DNA of 22,954 bases from Blastomyces gilchristii SLH14081 (lineage: Eukaryota; Ascomycota; Eurotiomycetes; Onygenales; Ajellomycetaceae). Shown here piece after piece: positions 11,042 through 20,989 of this stretch. How positions within the stretch are numbered: the first letter of the stretch is position 1; every line of letters starts with the position of its first letter. Position numbers and translations under genes: made by a program. The notes below the pieces were generated by a model, which saw nothing but the letters and a program-made list of their open reading frames with translations, did no database searches and was not told the origin of the DNA. The stretch is taken from contig NW_003101636.1 in NCBI RefSeq assembly GCF_000003855.2, positions 1 to 22,954 of the forward strand, in the 5' to 3' direction.

Positions 11042-12697
11042 TATAGTCTTTACTAAGAATCTGATTATAATAAAGATATTAATACTATCATTTATAAATT
11101 CTAGTCTACAAGATAATGAGTTTCTACTGAGATGAACAGTTTGCAGTGTATTTAAAGAGAAGAAGAAAATATGCTCTTATTAAAGCTAAAAAAAACAAAG
11201 AAAATAAAAACAGAGCTGTGAACATAATTTAGAGACTGATAAAGAAAAAATAAAGAAAACTCACACTTATATTCTTAATATCTGTAACACTCAATCTCTC
11301 TGTGACTATCAATTTCTCTCTTCAAAGAAGTAGAGAGTATCATACCTGTAGTACAGATAATTATTACATTTAATATGAAAATTATCAGAAATGCATAGAC
11401 TTCAGAGAAGCTGAATATCAGAGTATATACAGTTATAGCAGAATCTTGAGAGCTGACTATCTGCATATATAATCAGATACTTCTCATAAAGCTGTGTTCA
11501 CTTTTCTAGTTATACTGAAGTATTCAGTCTGAAAATAATTGAGATACAGAGAGAGAGCTCATCTGTTCAGATTAACTTCTGTTATAAATTTATAACATTT
11601 AAATTATCTTGATTACCTGAATTTTATAAGTATCTGAGAATTCATCTCTCATTAACAATGAGATTGCAGAAATGTGTCATGATATGAGAATCATTGATAG
11701 AGAATCTAGACATATTTACATATATCTGATCAGAGATTGTGCAGGTAGAAAGAGAATGATTATAGGCTCATAGAGCTGCAGAAGACACTGATAATATCAG
11801 AAGCTTTATAAGAACTATTAACTAGAGTCTGTAAGAAATTACTTACAGAGAGACTTACAGCAAAGAGCAGAACTGCACTGCTTAGAGTCAGAAACTGATC
11901 TGAAAAAGACATGAGATTGATCACTGATCTGAAGATCAGATGCAGTGACAGAGCTGAAGAGAATAAAGACACTATTATAAGCAGTGATATCTCTGCTTTA
12001 TTAGTCAGTAAAAAGTAATCAGAGAAGTTGCAGAAATATTCACAAGAAGCTCAGCAGTAGTCAGATATTATTTATAAAGATATTAAAATTGAAAAAATTT
12101 TTATTCTTAAAAAGTTCTTGAATTAATATATGAATATTGTCAGAAACACTCTCTCTCTATTATCTAAGTGAAAACACTTCACAGATAAATAAGAATACTC
12201 ACAGTTTATAAGAATAAAAGCTGTTATAGAAAAAGAAAAAAGAAGATGAGATTCTGCAGACAGATCTGAAATATTTATACTACTTTAGAGAGGTTTGCTT
12301 ACACTGTGAATAATCTCATAGAACAGTCAGATTACTCTAGTAAATAAAGAATAATTATGAATTATAGATCTGAATCTTTCTATATAACTATAAAGAATAA
12401 TTGCAGATCACAGACATCTTGATTCTACAATTTTACAGAGTTGATGAAAGAATGAAAAATTTCTCATAATTCTACAGTGTCAAAGAATAATAATTTGTGA
12501 AAATAAGTGAAAGATCAACTCACAAATACTTCTCTTTGATAAGAGTGATCTTACAGAGAGTAATTCATCTATGAGATAAATCTGTGTAATAATTACACAA
12601 GAATCTTATGAAAATGATTAAGAGTTAACTGAAACTCTTCTATATAAAAGATGTGAGATGAATCTGTGTGATAGTCAGAGAAGAATCTGTAGATTAC
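11042..12697. other. Gypsy A 3' region between chromodomain and gypsy B, with an unassigned helical open frame
   Basis: This 1.65-kb stretch has no retroelement domain I recognise. On the plus strand from about 11740 to 12120 one frame is nearly open, with stops only at TAA/TAG/TGA that could be old Gln or Trp codons. It is rich in Glu, Lys, Leu and Arg (KENDYRLIELQKTLIISEAL, later EKDMRLITDLKIR), suggesting a coiled coil. The opposite strand is also open at 11760-11972 and 11275-11466, probably as shadows of this composition. It may be an extra 3' ORF of the element or a captured fragment. Around 12130-12690 I see only AT-rich decayed sequence. Confidence 0.4.
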
Positions 12698-13241
12698 TGT
12701 CACGCCTCTGACCGCGCCAAGGCTCTGCTGCGGTTTCACACGGCTCATCGCTTCCATGCGGATGATTCCATCCATCCCGCAGGCTGTTTGAACCGGTTTC
12801 CAACCACTCTATGACATCATTCAGATATATTATAGAAAGATCTGATTGATGAATATGAGAACCCCGCTTCTATACAAGATCAGCAGATTACTCTTCCTTG
12901 ATAATAAGACACTGCTGAGGTATTGCTTCAGCTATTCTCACTCATGAAATAAGAGAAGAGTATTCACTCATTATCTATATAGAATAACTAGATACTGACT
13001 TCTTATTAAAGAAGTCAGTGATTCATTTTTCTTCTACTGAAATATATATGAGAGTTACTGTGTTTCTTATACAATCTTCTTAGTATACTAAGTATTATAT
13101 CTGTGATATTCTTGCAATAACTCTGTAGTCTATAAGCTCACTATTTAAGCAAGATAGTCAAGCTCACTTATATAGCTTCTTAAATAACTATCTCTATATA
13201 ATACTGCTAACTAGTCACTGCTTCAGTTCTATTATATTACA
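12698..13241 (+). repeat. Gypsy B 5' LTR (about 544 bp)
   Basis: It aligns end to end with 19990-20531. The first roughly 180 bp are almost undamaged and unusually GC-rich for the window (ctgaccgcgccaagg, tgcggtttcacacggctc, gaaccggtttccaacc). The matching part of the 3' LTR has about twenty transitions. From about 12905 onward this copy is the decayed one (tattgcttcagc against tatcactccggc). The exact 3' border is uncertain by a few bases because attacaatt is shared by both copies. Confidence 0.9.
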
Positions 13242-13394
13242 ATTTGAATTACTTAATCTAATTATAAGTTTGAATCAGTTAAGCTCTAATAGACTGATAT
13301 AAGCTTATATATCTATACTGAGACTGATCTGATCTCATTCTCTGAGAGAAACTTCATATTATTCTCTAGAGTGTGTATATCTCTATTTTGACAG
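13242..13394. other. Gypsy B leader
   Basis: This short AT-rich stretch lies between the 5' LTR and the first readable Gag frame. It should contain the primer-binding site, but no tRNA complement is recognisable after the decay. No start codon can be chosen with confidence. Confidence 0.3.
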
Positions 13395-14325
13395 AAATCT
13401 GAGATTTCTGAATCTGCTGTATACTTTAATATAAGTTCTTCAATCACTCTGTCATCACTGCAGTCTCTATACATCTACATCTATTATAGAGATAGAGAGA
13501 TTAAGATCAGAGATTCTCTAAGATATAAGAAAAACATATTATCTGAATTTCACAGCTTTATCTGTACTTTTGAACAGAAATTCCACCTTAATCTGAGCTA
13601 GTATAATACTTATGAGATATGAGTAATATATACTGTCAATCTTCTTGAAGACATCTCTGCAACTACTTCAGCTATTAAGAAGAGAAAGCTTGAGTGTACT
13701 GATACTATAATAACTTAGAAAGAATTCAAGAACTTTCTACTAAATCAAATTAAAGATCACTGTAATTGTGACTTTACAGTGATATAGTAATTCAACTTAT
13801 TATATTAATAAGATAATAAGAATTCTTCTAATTTCAATACAAGATTTGAAGAATATTAAGAGAAATTGACTAATAATTTGAATTAATTAAAGACACAGCT
13901 TTATCTTGTAAAGCTGACTTACAAGATGTAGATAATGATATTATAGTATTAGAGTGTATTAATTAATTATACTGAGCTTATTAACCTGACTTTCTGAATC
14001 TATTTGAATAATCAATTCTCTGAGAAAAAGATTAATAAGATCTCTTCTAAGTAATTAATAATAGAATCTAAAATAACACTGTGATGACTTTAGTGTAGAG
14101 AAAGTAAAGAAGAATTTTAAGTATTCTGATTCTTCACTCACTGTGAAGAAATATTAAAAAAGATTTGATAAAAATCTCTATTTTAACTGTGAAGCTGATA
14201 ATTACTATACTAGTGATTATAAGAAGCTGAAGAAGAAAAGAAACTGAGAAGATATCTTCTTAAAGTTAACTTCTCTTCTGATAAATGTATCTATGAAAGA
14301 TAAAGAAGTGAAAGAAATAAAGAAT
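13395..14325 (+). pseudogene. Gypsy B Gag (decayed)
   Basis: The readable frame begins near 13395 (SEISESAVYFNISSSI). The capsid domain runs from about 13500: EIKIRDSLRYKKNILSEFHS, FICTFEQKFHLN, IYTVNLLEDISATT, KKRKLE, KEFKNFLLNQIKD. This matches the retrotransposon Gag pattern in which a short basic stretch precedes the F..F..KF helices. A nucleocapsid knuckle lies at 14179-14220, reading Y-F-N-C-E-A-D-N-Y-Y-T-S-D-Y where C-x2-C-x4-H-x4-C is expected; only one Cys is left. Stops are again at expected Trp and Gln. No start is assigned. Confidence 0.8.
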
Positions 14326-16450
14326 TAATAATTCTTATATCTCTGAGTTCATATTATAATCATAATAAATATCTCAAATGAGAAGATATCAGTGAGATAT
14401 CTACTCAACTTCAGAGCAAATGTTAACTTCATATTCTATTTCTTTTCTTTAATGAAGAGTTGAAAGAAGATAGATTTATCAGACTATATAAAATTTACTG
14501 ATGAAATAAAGTGTCACTGTTTTAACATAATTTAAGTAAAGTATATAATCACAGATTTAGAAGAAATCTTTAAAAAGAGCAGTCTGCTTCTTCATATTAT
14601 TAACATCATAGATAAGAATATCATTCTAAATCTCTTATAATTAAGAGAAAACAATTCTCTCATTAACTGAGTTATTCAGATATGATGATACTATCTCACT
14701 GATAAAGAGACAGTGATAGAGAAATCTGAAGAGTTTTATTGAAAGAATCTTGAGAAAAAGATAGAGTTGATATACTGTATAGCAGATAATTAAAACTTAA
14801 GAATAGATGAAGAAGTCATCACTCTCACTGTAAGATTAACAGCAGTATCTATTATTAAAGATGAATGTATATAATATCTCTTTATAGATTATAAGAATAT
14901 CTTTTCAGAAAGAGAAGTAGTGAAGTTTTCTGATATCAAGATATAATATAAGATTTATCTTAAAGATAATGTAATAATACTATACAGATCTCTTTACAAC
15001 TTATCTGTAAAGAAATTGAATGTTCTATGCAAATATCTTGAGAAAGCATAATTGAAGAACTGAATATATTTATTAAAGAGTTCAGCAGAGACATCTATAC
15101 TCTTTATACTTAAGAAGAATAGTAGACTATATCTATATATAGACTACAGAGATCTTAATAAGATGATGATTAAGAATTACTATTTATTACTATTAATTGA
15201 TGAGATAATCAATTGATTATCTGAAGTAAAGATATTCTCAAAGATTGATATATAAAATGTCTATCATAGAATCAGAGTTAATAAAGATGATATTTGAAAA
15301 ATGACTTTTTATATCAAGTATGATAATTTTAAACATCTTGTTTTATCTTTTAATCTTTATAATGCTTCAGTCATCTTTCAGATCTATATAAATGAGATAC
15401 TGTAAGACCTTGTCAATGTCTTCTGTATAGTATACTTAAATGACATTTTAATCTTCTTAAAAATAGAGAAAGAACATGATACTCATGTTCAAGAAGTATT
15501 GAGTTGCTTGAGACAGTATTAACTCTATACAAACACTGAAAAATACTCATTCTATATACAGAAGATTGATTTCTTAGATTATATTATTGAGATGAATGAC
15601 ATTTCAATAAATAGAAGCTGAGTCTCTGTCATTGAGAACTGATTAGTGTTGTGAATGTACTGTGAGATACAGATATTTCTAGAATTTGTAAATTTCTATA
15701 GACAATTCATCTATACATATTCACAGATTACTATTCTTCTTACAGATCTGTTAAAGAGAAGTGTGAAAGATAGAAAAATAAGACTGTTTATTCTAACTTA
15801 AGACATTGTACAGGTATTTGTAGAATTGAAATAAGCTTTTATAGATGTTACAATGCTGAATCACTTTAATTCTGACTTACTCAGTCAGTGTGAGACTGAT
15901 ATATCTGAGAATGAAGTCTGTGAAATCTTTTCACAGTTAATACTGAAGATCTTTCAATGCTGAAAGAATTAGAAGATAATCATCTCTGAGAATACAGATA
16001 ATAAAATATCTGTAAGAGAAGACTTTTTTATAAAGTCTATAAAATACTGTGAATAAAGATCAGTGATCTTCTTCTTCAAGAAGTTATCACTCATACAGAG
16101 AAGATATAATACTTATAATTAAGAGATATTAATAATTATTAAATTCTTTAAGATCTGATAATATTATCTTTAAAGTAGTAAGTACTCAGTGTAAGTTCTT
16201 ACTGATTATATAAATCTACATTACTTCTTGATAACAAAGAGCTTGACAGAATGTTAAGTCAGATAAGTGAAGCTGCTTTTGAAGTATAATTTCTATATCT
16301 GATACTATTCAGATCAGCTTAACTCTGCTAACATACTATTTAAACAGTCTGATTATAATATCATTGATGTGAAGAAGAATTCTATAAAAGAATCTCTGTT
16401 ATCACTGTAGAAGAAGCTGACTGTAGAGAATTAAGATTCTCTGAAGCTCA
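14326..16450 (+). pseudogene. Gypsy B protease, reverse transcriptase and RNase H (decayed)
   Basis: The protease reads LLNFRANVNFI at 14401-14433, so the Asp of LIDSGA is Asn. Further on, DKNIILNLL..REN..LINWVI at about 14610-14680 matches the second conserved protease block (ILG.PWL...NP.IDW). RT starts at about 15098: FILKKNSRLYLYIDYRDLNK, then YYLLLLIDEII, FSKIDI, VYHRIRVNKDDI and MTFYIKYDNFKHLVLSFNLY. The active site reads YLND at 15433-15444. EHDTHVQEVL and FLDYII follow. RNase H is weaker: HFNSDLLSQCETDIS at about 15860-15905 matches the substrate-binding block before ETDAS. Long stretches are stop-free, making this the best preserved RT of the three. Confidence 0.9.
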
Positions 16451-17700
16451 GAAACAGCACTGATAAGACAGCTACATGATTCAGAATAGAAAATAAAAGA
16501 AAACTCAGATTCTTATAGAAAACTGATACTGAAGATTATAAGCTTCTTATATTATATCTTACTATTGTTAAATTAATAAAGAATGAAATAGTCTATAATC
16601 TTTTAATCTGACTACTTTTAAAATTTATTAATAAGTTATAGAAGAGAGATATCTCTACTACAGCTTGAATTCAGAAGTTAAAGAAGAAAGAATTCAGTTT
16701 AAACTTGAAAGAGACAGACTCTGAGTGAGATAATACTGCTAAGAAATCAAGTTACTGATAACTAGAAGAATGTGAACTTCTACTGCTGAATAATTCAGTC
16801 TTCATCTCTTATAGTAGAGTGATGTGTTAGAAGTTATTAAGAATTTATCATGATAATTCTTATACAGAACACTTTAAGTTAGAGAAGACTGAGAAGCTTC
16901 TAAAATATAAATATATTTAAGACAAGCTCTGAACAGATGTCAAAGAGTATATTAAGACTTATAATATCTGTTAAAGAATAAAGATTTCACAGTATAAGTA
17001 ATATAATGAGTTAGTATCACTGCTTGTTTTAAAGAGCTCATAATAGAATCTATTAATGAATTTCATAGTTGATCTGCTGAAGTCAACAAGAGTCAAAGAA
17101 TATAACTTAATTTTGATTATTATTAACTATTTTATAAAGATAATAAAATATATCTCTACTTATAAAAAGATTAAAGCCTCTGAATTGACTGATCTGTTTT
17201 TAAATATCATTATTCATAATCACAGTGCTCTGAAATTGTTAATAACAGATTAAGAATCTCTTTTCATCAGTAAATACTAATTAGTCTTTTACTATCATCT
17301 TATAATAAGATATCTCCTCAGTACTGCATTTCATTCACAGATAGATAATCAGACTGAATATCAGAATCAGATATTAAAACAGCATCTTCAAGTATTCTAT
17401 TCATATTATCAGAATGATTGACTTAAACATCTTCTGATTACTGAATTTATATATAATAATGTAAAGAATGCAATCTTAAAGATATCTTCTTTCTATACTT
17501 ATTATAAATATAATTCTTTATTACTCAGTGACATTGTGAATAATACTTTAAAGAGAGAGATAGACAGTCAGAATGTTGAATAAATACAGAGAACAGAGTA
17601 TTTCTCAGTATCAGAAGTAAAAGTGAGATTGAAACTTTTGAATAAAATTTATAAGAAGATAGTTAAAAGTATTCACTGTGTTCAGAAGCAGTAGACAGAA
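16451..17700 (+). pseudogene. Gypsy B integrase (decayed)
   Basis: The zinc-binding domain is at about 16840-16985: YHDNSYTEHF, then YNIC where C-x2-C is expected. The catalytic core begins near 17056 with MNFIVDLLKS (usual MDFIVGLPKS; first catalytic Asp now Asn), then IIINYFIKIIKYI. LLITD at 17237-17251 keeps the second Asp and is followed by ESLFISKY. HSQIDNQTEYQNQILKQHLQ near 17335 keeps the catalytic Glu in the H.QTDGQTER motif. EFIYNN and SEVKVRLKLL follow. The open stretch 17056-17253 is a piece of this domain, not a gene. Integrase would join the element cDNA to the chromosome in the nucleus. Confidence 0.9.
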
Positions 17701-17981
17701 TATTATAATTAAAAACATCTTTAATGAAGTTCTTGATAGAGAATTAAGTACTACTTTCAACAAAGAATATCAAGATAATGAGACTGTGTAAAAAGCTCAG
17801 TGAGTGATAACTAGAATCTTTCTCAGTAATAAGAGTGAGAAGTAAGCAGATATATGAGTTGAAATTATTCTCAGAATTGAAATCAATTCATTCTATTTTT
17901 TATATTTTCTATTTGAAGCTCTATAAGTAATACTCTGAGACAGAGCTGTCTCAGCTGAATAGTATTAAGATTGAGAGTAAT

Positions 17982-18135
17982 ACTGAATATCTTATAAAGA
18001 AAATATTGAATAAGTGAATATATTATAACAAGCTTCAATATCTTATTAAATAAGAAGATTATTCATTATCAGAGAATTTATAAGAACTGCTTAAGTATTT
18101 GAAAAATGCTGAGAAAGAGATTGCAAGCTATAAGA
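17982..18135 (+). pseudogene. Gypsy B chromodomain (C-terminal end of integrase, decayed)
   Basis: One frame reads TEYLIKKILNKWIYYNKLQY, LIK, EDYSLSENLWELLKYLKNAE. This matches the chromodomain pattern E.EKILD.R....LQYLVKWKGY...E.TWEP.ENL.NA. The aromatic residues expected to cage methyl-lysine are only partly preserved, and two Trp positions are now stops. A chromodomain on integrase defines chromoviruses and directs insertion to heterochromatin. The linker from the integrase core (about 17700-17980) is poorly readable. Confidence 0.8.
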
Positions 18136-19034
18136 TAGCTAGTAGAGACTGTCTCATTACACATCAGAGATGTTGAATAAGAAATACTGCTTAAGACTTC
18201 TCATTTTTTCTTAAGAGATTTTTTTAGAGATAATCTCACAGTGATAAGTCAGTGTCTTATAAGCTCTGTAGCACTCTTCTTCTATTTTCTCTCAAAGAAT
18301 TTTTTTAGAAGTTTAATAAGATTATATAAGTGTAAAATTCCTGAAGCAGTTAGAGAAAAGAAATATTTGAAATTAATAAAAATATTAATATTATTGATCT
18401 GTGAGCTGCTGCTATTCTAATGAGACTGCAGCCTGCTGAAAAAGTAAAAAGAAGAAATCTCAGAGTCTACTTACTAATAATCACATTCTCATCAAACTCA
18501 TTCTTCACTATTAAAGTCTTCAGTACTGATATCTTTGTCTGTCAAGAAGTTAGTACTACAGCACTGCAGAGAAGCATGCTGTAGAAGAGTATAAGAGATG
18601 CTTAAAGTATTAACTTATTAATTTATAAAGTATCTCAGTTATCTGCTTCAATTGAAGTGAGATTCTTTTCAATCAGTGATTAATCTCTATAATACTTTCA
18701 ATAGCAGTACTGACTGATCTCTTCTTGAGATCAGTCATTCTGAGATGTTTTTTCATCTCAGAGATTCACACTTTCATCTTCTTTTACAGATAAGCAAGAG
18801 AGATCTTCTCAGTCTTAATAGAATCTGTTAACACTTGAAGCTCTGAGACTCTCACTCTGTACTACTGAAGCATCTGAGCTTCTTATCAGAACTGATATAA
18901 TATCTTTTTATAGAGTAGATAATACTTACAGAGAGACAGAAGTCATTGTTACAGATACAATGAAAATAATAGAAGTGAGAGAAGAAGTAGATATATAAAA
19001 TCTCTTCTTTCTTCAGCTGCTTAGTACAGTATAG
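18136..19034. other. Gypsy B 3' region, left part: possible antisense helical ORF
   Basis: No retroelement domain is visible on the plus strand. On the minus strand, from about 18891 down to 18600, one frame is almost open and rich in Lys, Glu, Ile and Leu (RVSELQVLTDSIKTEK, KKMKVWISEMKKHLRMTDLK, IESIIEINHWLKRISLQLKQ), suggesting a coiled coil. Two intervals with GTAAGT donor and CAG acceptor on the minus strand (18892-18929 and 18436-18474; 38 and 39 nt) could be introns, though this is short for fungi. The direction and reality of this gene are uncertain. Confidence 0.3.
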
Positions 19035-19529
19035 ATAAGTAGTAGTATCAGTCAGAAACTGTACTGAAGTCTTCTCACAGAGAGAAGATAAAGAAACTGT
19101 GAGACTCTGCAAACTCAACTCAGCAGTATTCTGAGCAGGGCTCAGATATGCTGTGAGAGGAAAACTACAGATTAAGCTTCTTAAAGCTGCTATTCTCAGA
19201 ATCAAGCTCTCTCTGAGATTCTCTTCAAATGATCACACAGGGTCATACATCACTGTGTTGACTGAGAGGAGGGACAGTGTCACAACAGTAATGAGAGAGG
19301 TAGAGAAAGAACTGAACACAGACAAACTGATTAGTAGAAGAAATAACATCTCACTGCAAGGTACAGTAACTATCATCACAGCTGCAAGAGAAGCAGGAGA
19401 AGAAGGAGAAGATATGACAATGAAAGCAGTGCTCTCACAGTTCATTGACACTGTTATCTCTGTCTTCAACTGAGCTTTCTTGACAGTCACAGAGGCTGCA
19501 GCCACATCACAAAGATATTTATTATTCAC
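19035..19529. other. GG-retaining island with overlapping open frames on both strands
   Basis: On the plus strand a frame from about 19035 to the TGA at 19473 has one internal stop (a probable TGG to TGA near 19132). It encodes a hydrophilic Lys/Glu/Arg-rich protein (TERRDSVTTVMREVEKELNT, SRRNNISLQG, REAGEEGEDMTMK). On the minus strand a frame from 19529 to 18852 has only one internal stop and is Ser/Leu/Val-rich. The plus-strand product looks more protein-like. The stretch holds about ten GG but almost no CC or CG, unlike the surrounding kilobases that lack GG. I do not recognise a family. It could be an extra 3' ORF of gypsy B or captured host sequence. Confidence 0.4.
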
Positions 19530-19975
19530 TAAAAAACATCAGAATAAGTCTCTTATTGTCTCTCAAGAATAATACTCTCATGCACTCACTATTGCAGATG
19601 AAGAGAGAGAGAGAAAAATATTTTATAAGAGAGAAGAATCTTTTTGAAAAATCCTGTTACTACTGTTAACTTTATCTCTAAAATACATCACTTTTACAGA
19701 GAATTTCATATATAGAATGAAATATAATGAGTGATCTATAAGTCACTTATTAACTATATTTTTCACATTCTAAATCAATATATAAGAAACTCACTTATCA
19801 CATGTTTGATTTGAATAAAGATGAAAAAAGAAAGATCTACACAGTCAGCTGAAAAACTCATCTATTTCTTTATATTATGTACAGCACATATGCTATTAAT
19901 CAGTTAATAACTGTTACTATACAACAAAGATAATTTCTAATCTGATAATCTTGAGAGCATCAGAACTATACTCTT
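19530..19975. other. Gypsy B 3' untranslated stretch
   Basis: AT-rich decayed sequence with no sustained open frame or recognisable domain. It leads into the polypurine tract of gypsy B. Confidence 0.4.
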
Positions 19976-19986
19976 AAAGAGAAGAA
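19976..19986 (+). other. Polypurine tract of gypsy B
   Basis: AAAGAGAAGAA lies three bases before the 3' LTR. A purine run here primes plus-strand cDNA synthesis in LTR retroelements. Position and composition fit; its orientation agrees with the gag-pol genes. Confidence 0.65.
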
Positions 19987-19989
19987 TAT

Positions 19990-20531
19990 TATCATATCTC
20001 TGACTGTGTCAAGACTCTGCTGCAGTTTCACACAGCTTATCACTTTCTATATGAATGATTTCATTCATTTCACAGACTGTTTAAACCAGTTTTCAATCAC
20101 TCTATGTCATTATTCAGATATATCATAGAAAGATTTAATTGATGAATATAAGAACTCTGCTTCTATACAAGATTAGCAGATTACTCTTTCTTGATAATAA
20201 GATACCGCTGAGGTATCACTCCGGCTATTCTCACTCATGAAATAAGAGAAGAGTATTCACTCATTGTCCTATATAGAATAGCTAGATACTGGCTCTTATC
20301 AAAGAAGTCAGTAATTGTTTTCTCTACTGAAATATATATAAGAGTTACTGTATTTCTCATACAATCTTCTTAGTATACTAAGTATCATGTCTGTGATATC
20401 CTCATAATAACTCTGTAGTCTATAAGCTCACTATTCAAGCAAGATAGTTAAGCTCACTTATACAGCTTCTCAAACAACTATCTCTACATAATGCTGCTGA
20501 CTAGCCACCGCTTCAGTTCCGTTACATTACA
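19990..20531 (+). repeat. Gypsy B 3' LTR (about 542 bp)
   Basis: Partner of 12698-13241. Its first two hundred bases are the decayed copy: tgactgtgtcaaga against tgaccgcgccaagg, ctgcagtttcacacagc against ctgcggtttcacacggc. From about 20203 to the end it is the better preserved copy (taccgctgagg, cactccggc, agccaccgcttcagttccg). The damage is therefore the mirror image of the 5' LTR. Confidence 0.9.
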
Positions 20532-20726
20532 ATTATAAAGAATCTTATGAAATAAGAAACTGAGTTACAGACTCTTTTCTCTTTATAGTAACAAGGAATT
20601 TTTCCTCACTGAGATTTTTTTATAAATATAAAGGATTTTTAGTAAGTATTACTGCAGTACTGAGCTGATTCTATGAAGTCACTCAGTGAAAGGCTTCACA
20701 GATAAAGTCTTAGAAAGAAAGAAGTA
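20532..20726 (+). other. Tail of gypsy A with its polypurine tract
   Basis: This is the remaining gypsy A non-coding sequence after the gypsy B insertion. It ends in the purine run AGAAAGAAAGAAG (20712-20724), two bases before the 3' LTR, as expected for a polypurine tract. No coding content is visible. Confidence 0.6.
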
Positions 20727-20984
20727 TGTAAGAAATCTCACTTCTTACAGATTCTTTATCTCTATTTCTATCTCTTATATAATCAATAGAGTTAGTGGCT
20801 CTTGACTACATATAACTATATAGACTGAAGTTTATAAATACTATTCATAACTCAGCTTAAATGCTATTATACATTTAATCTCTATATTTTATCTTTCTAC
20901 TGTGAATACTTCTAGTAGTTAACAGTACATATCACGCCAAGTGGCAAACACCTGAATAATCGCCTGCGAGCACTTATTCTTACA
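20727..20984 (+). repeat. Gypsy A 3' LTR (258 bp)
   Basis: Same length as the 5' LTR and complete, starting TGTAAGAA and ending TTCTTACA. The left two thirds are decayed (tctcacttcttac against tcccgcttctcac; ggctcttgactac against agcccttggctac). The last roughly 60 bp are intact (cacgccaagtggc, aatcgcctgcgagcac), where the 5' copy is decayed. CAATC follows at 20985-20989 as the target duplication. Confidence 0.92.
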
Positions 20985-20989
20985 CAATC

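Larger units (their letters stand above)
12698..20531 (+). mobile_element. Gypsy B: second Ty3/gypsy chromovirus, nested in gypsy A
   Basis: LTRs of about 544 and 542 bp (12698-13241 and 19990-20531) bound a 6.7-kb interior coding Gag, protease, RT, RNase H, integrase and chromodomain in that order. The LTRs start TGTCACG (decayed to TATCATA in the 3' copy) and end ATTACA. Flanks are ATTAC (12693-12697) on the left and ATTAT (20532-20536) on the right, a probable 5-bp target duplication with one C-to-T change. It lies 195 bp upstream of the gypsy A 3' LTR, in gypsy A non-coding sequence. It carries no MITE or other insertion, so it is the youngest LTR element here. Confidence 0.88.
5379..20984 (+). 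mobile_element. Gypsy A: Ty3/gypsy chromovirus with nested insertions
   Basis: The element is bounded by 258-bp LTRs (5379-5636 and 20727-20984) that begin TGTAAGAA and end TTCTTACA (TTCTTATA in the decayed 5' copy). Both sides carry the 5-bp target repeat CAATC. The order Gag, protease, RT, RNase H, integrase, chromodomain is that of Ty3/gypsy chromoviruses. Its own length is about 7.3 kb after subtracting gypsy B (12698-20531) and MITE copy 2. It landed in the copia RT. All proteins are inactivated by RIP-like transitions, so it can no longer move itself. Confidence 0.9.

Noticed and set aside
12593..12775. Minus-strand 60-residue gene
   Set aside because: It straddles the gypsy A/gypsy B junction and reads into the preserved end of an LTR, so it cannot be one gene.
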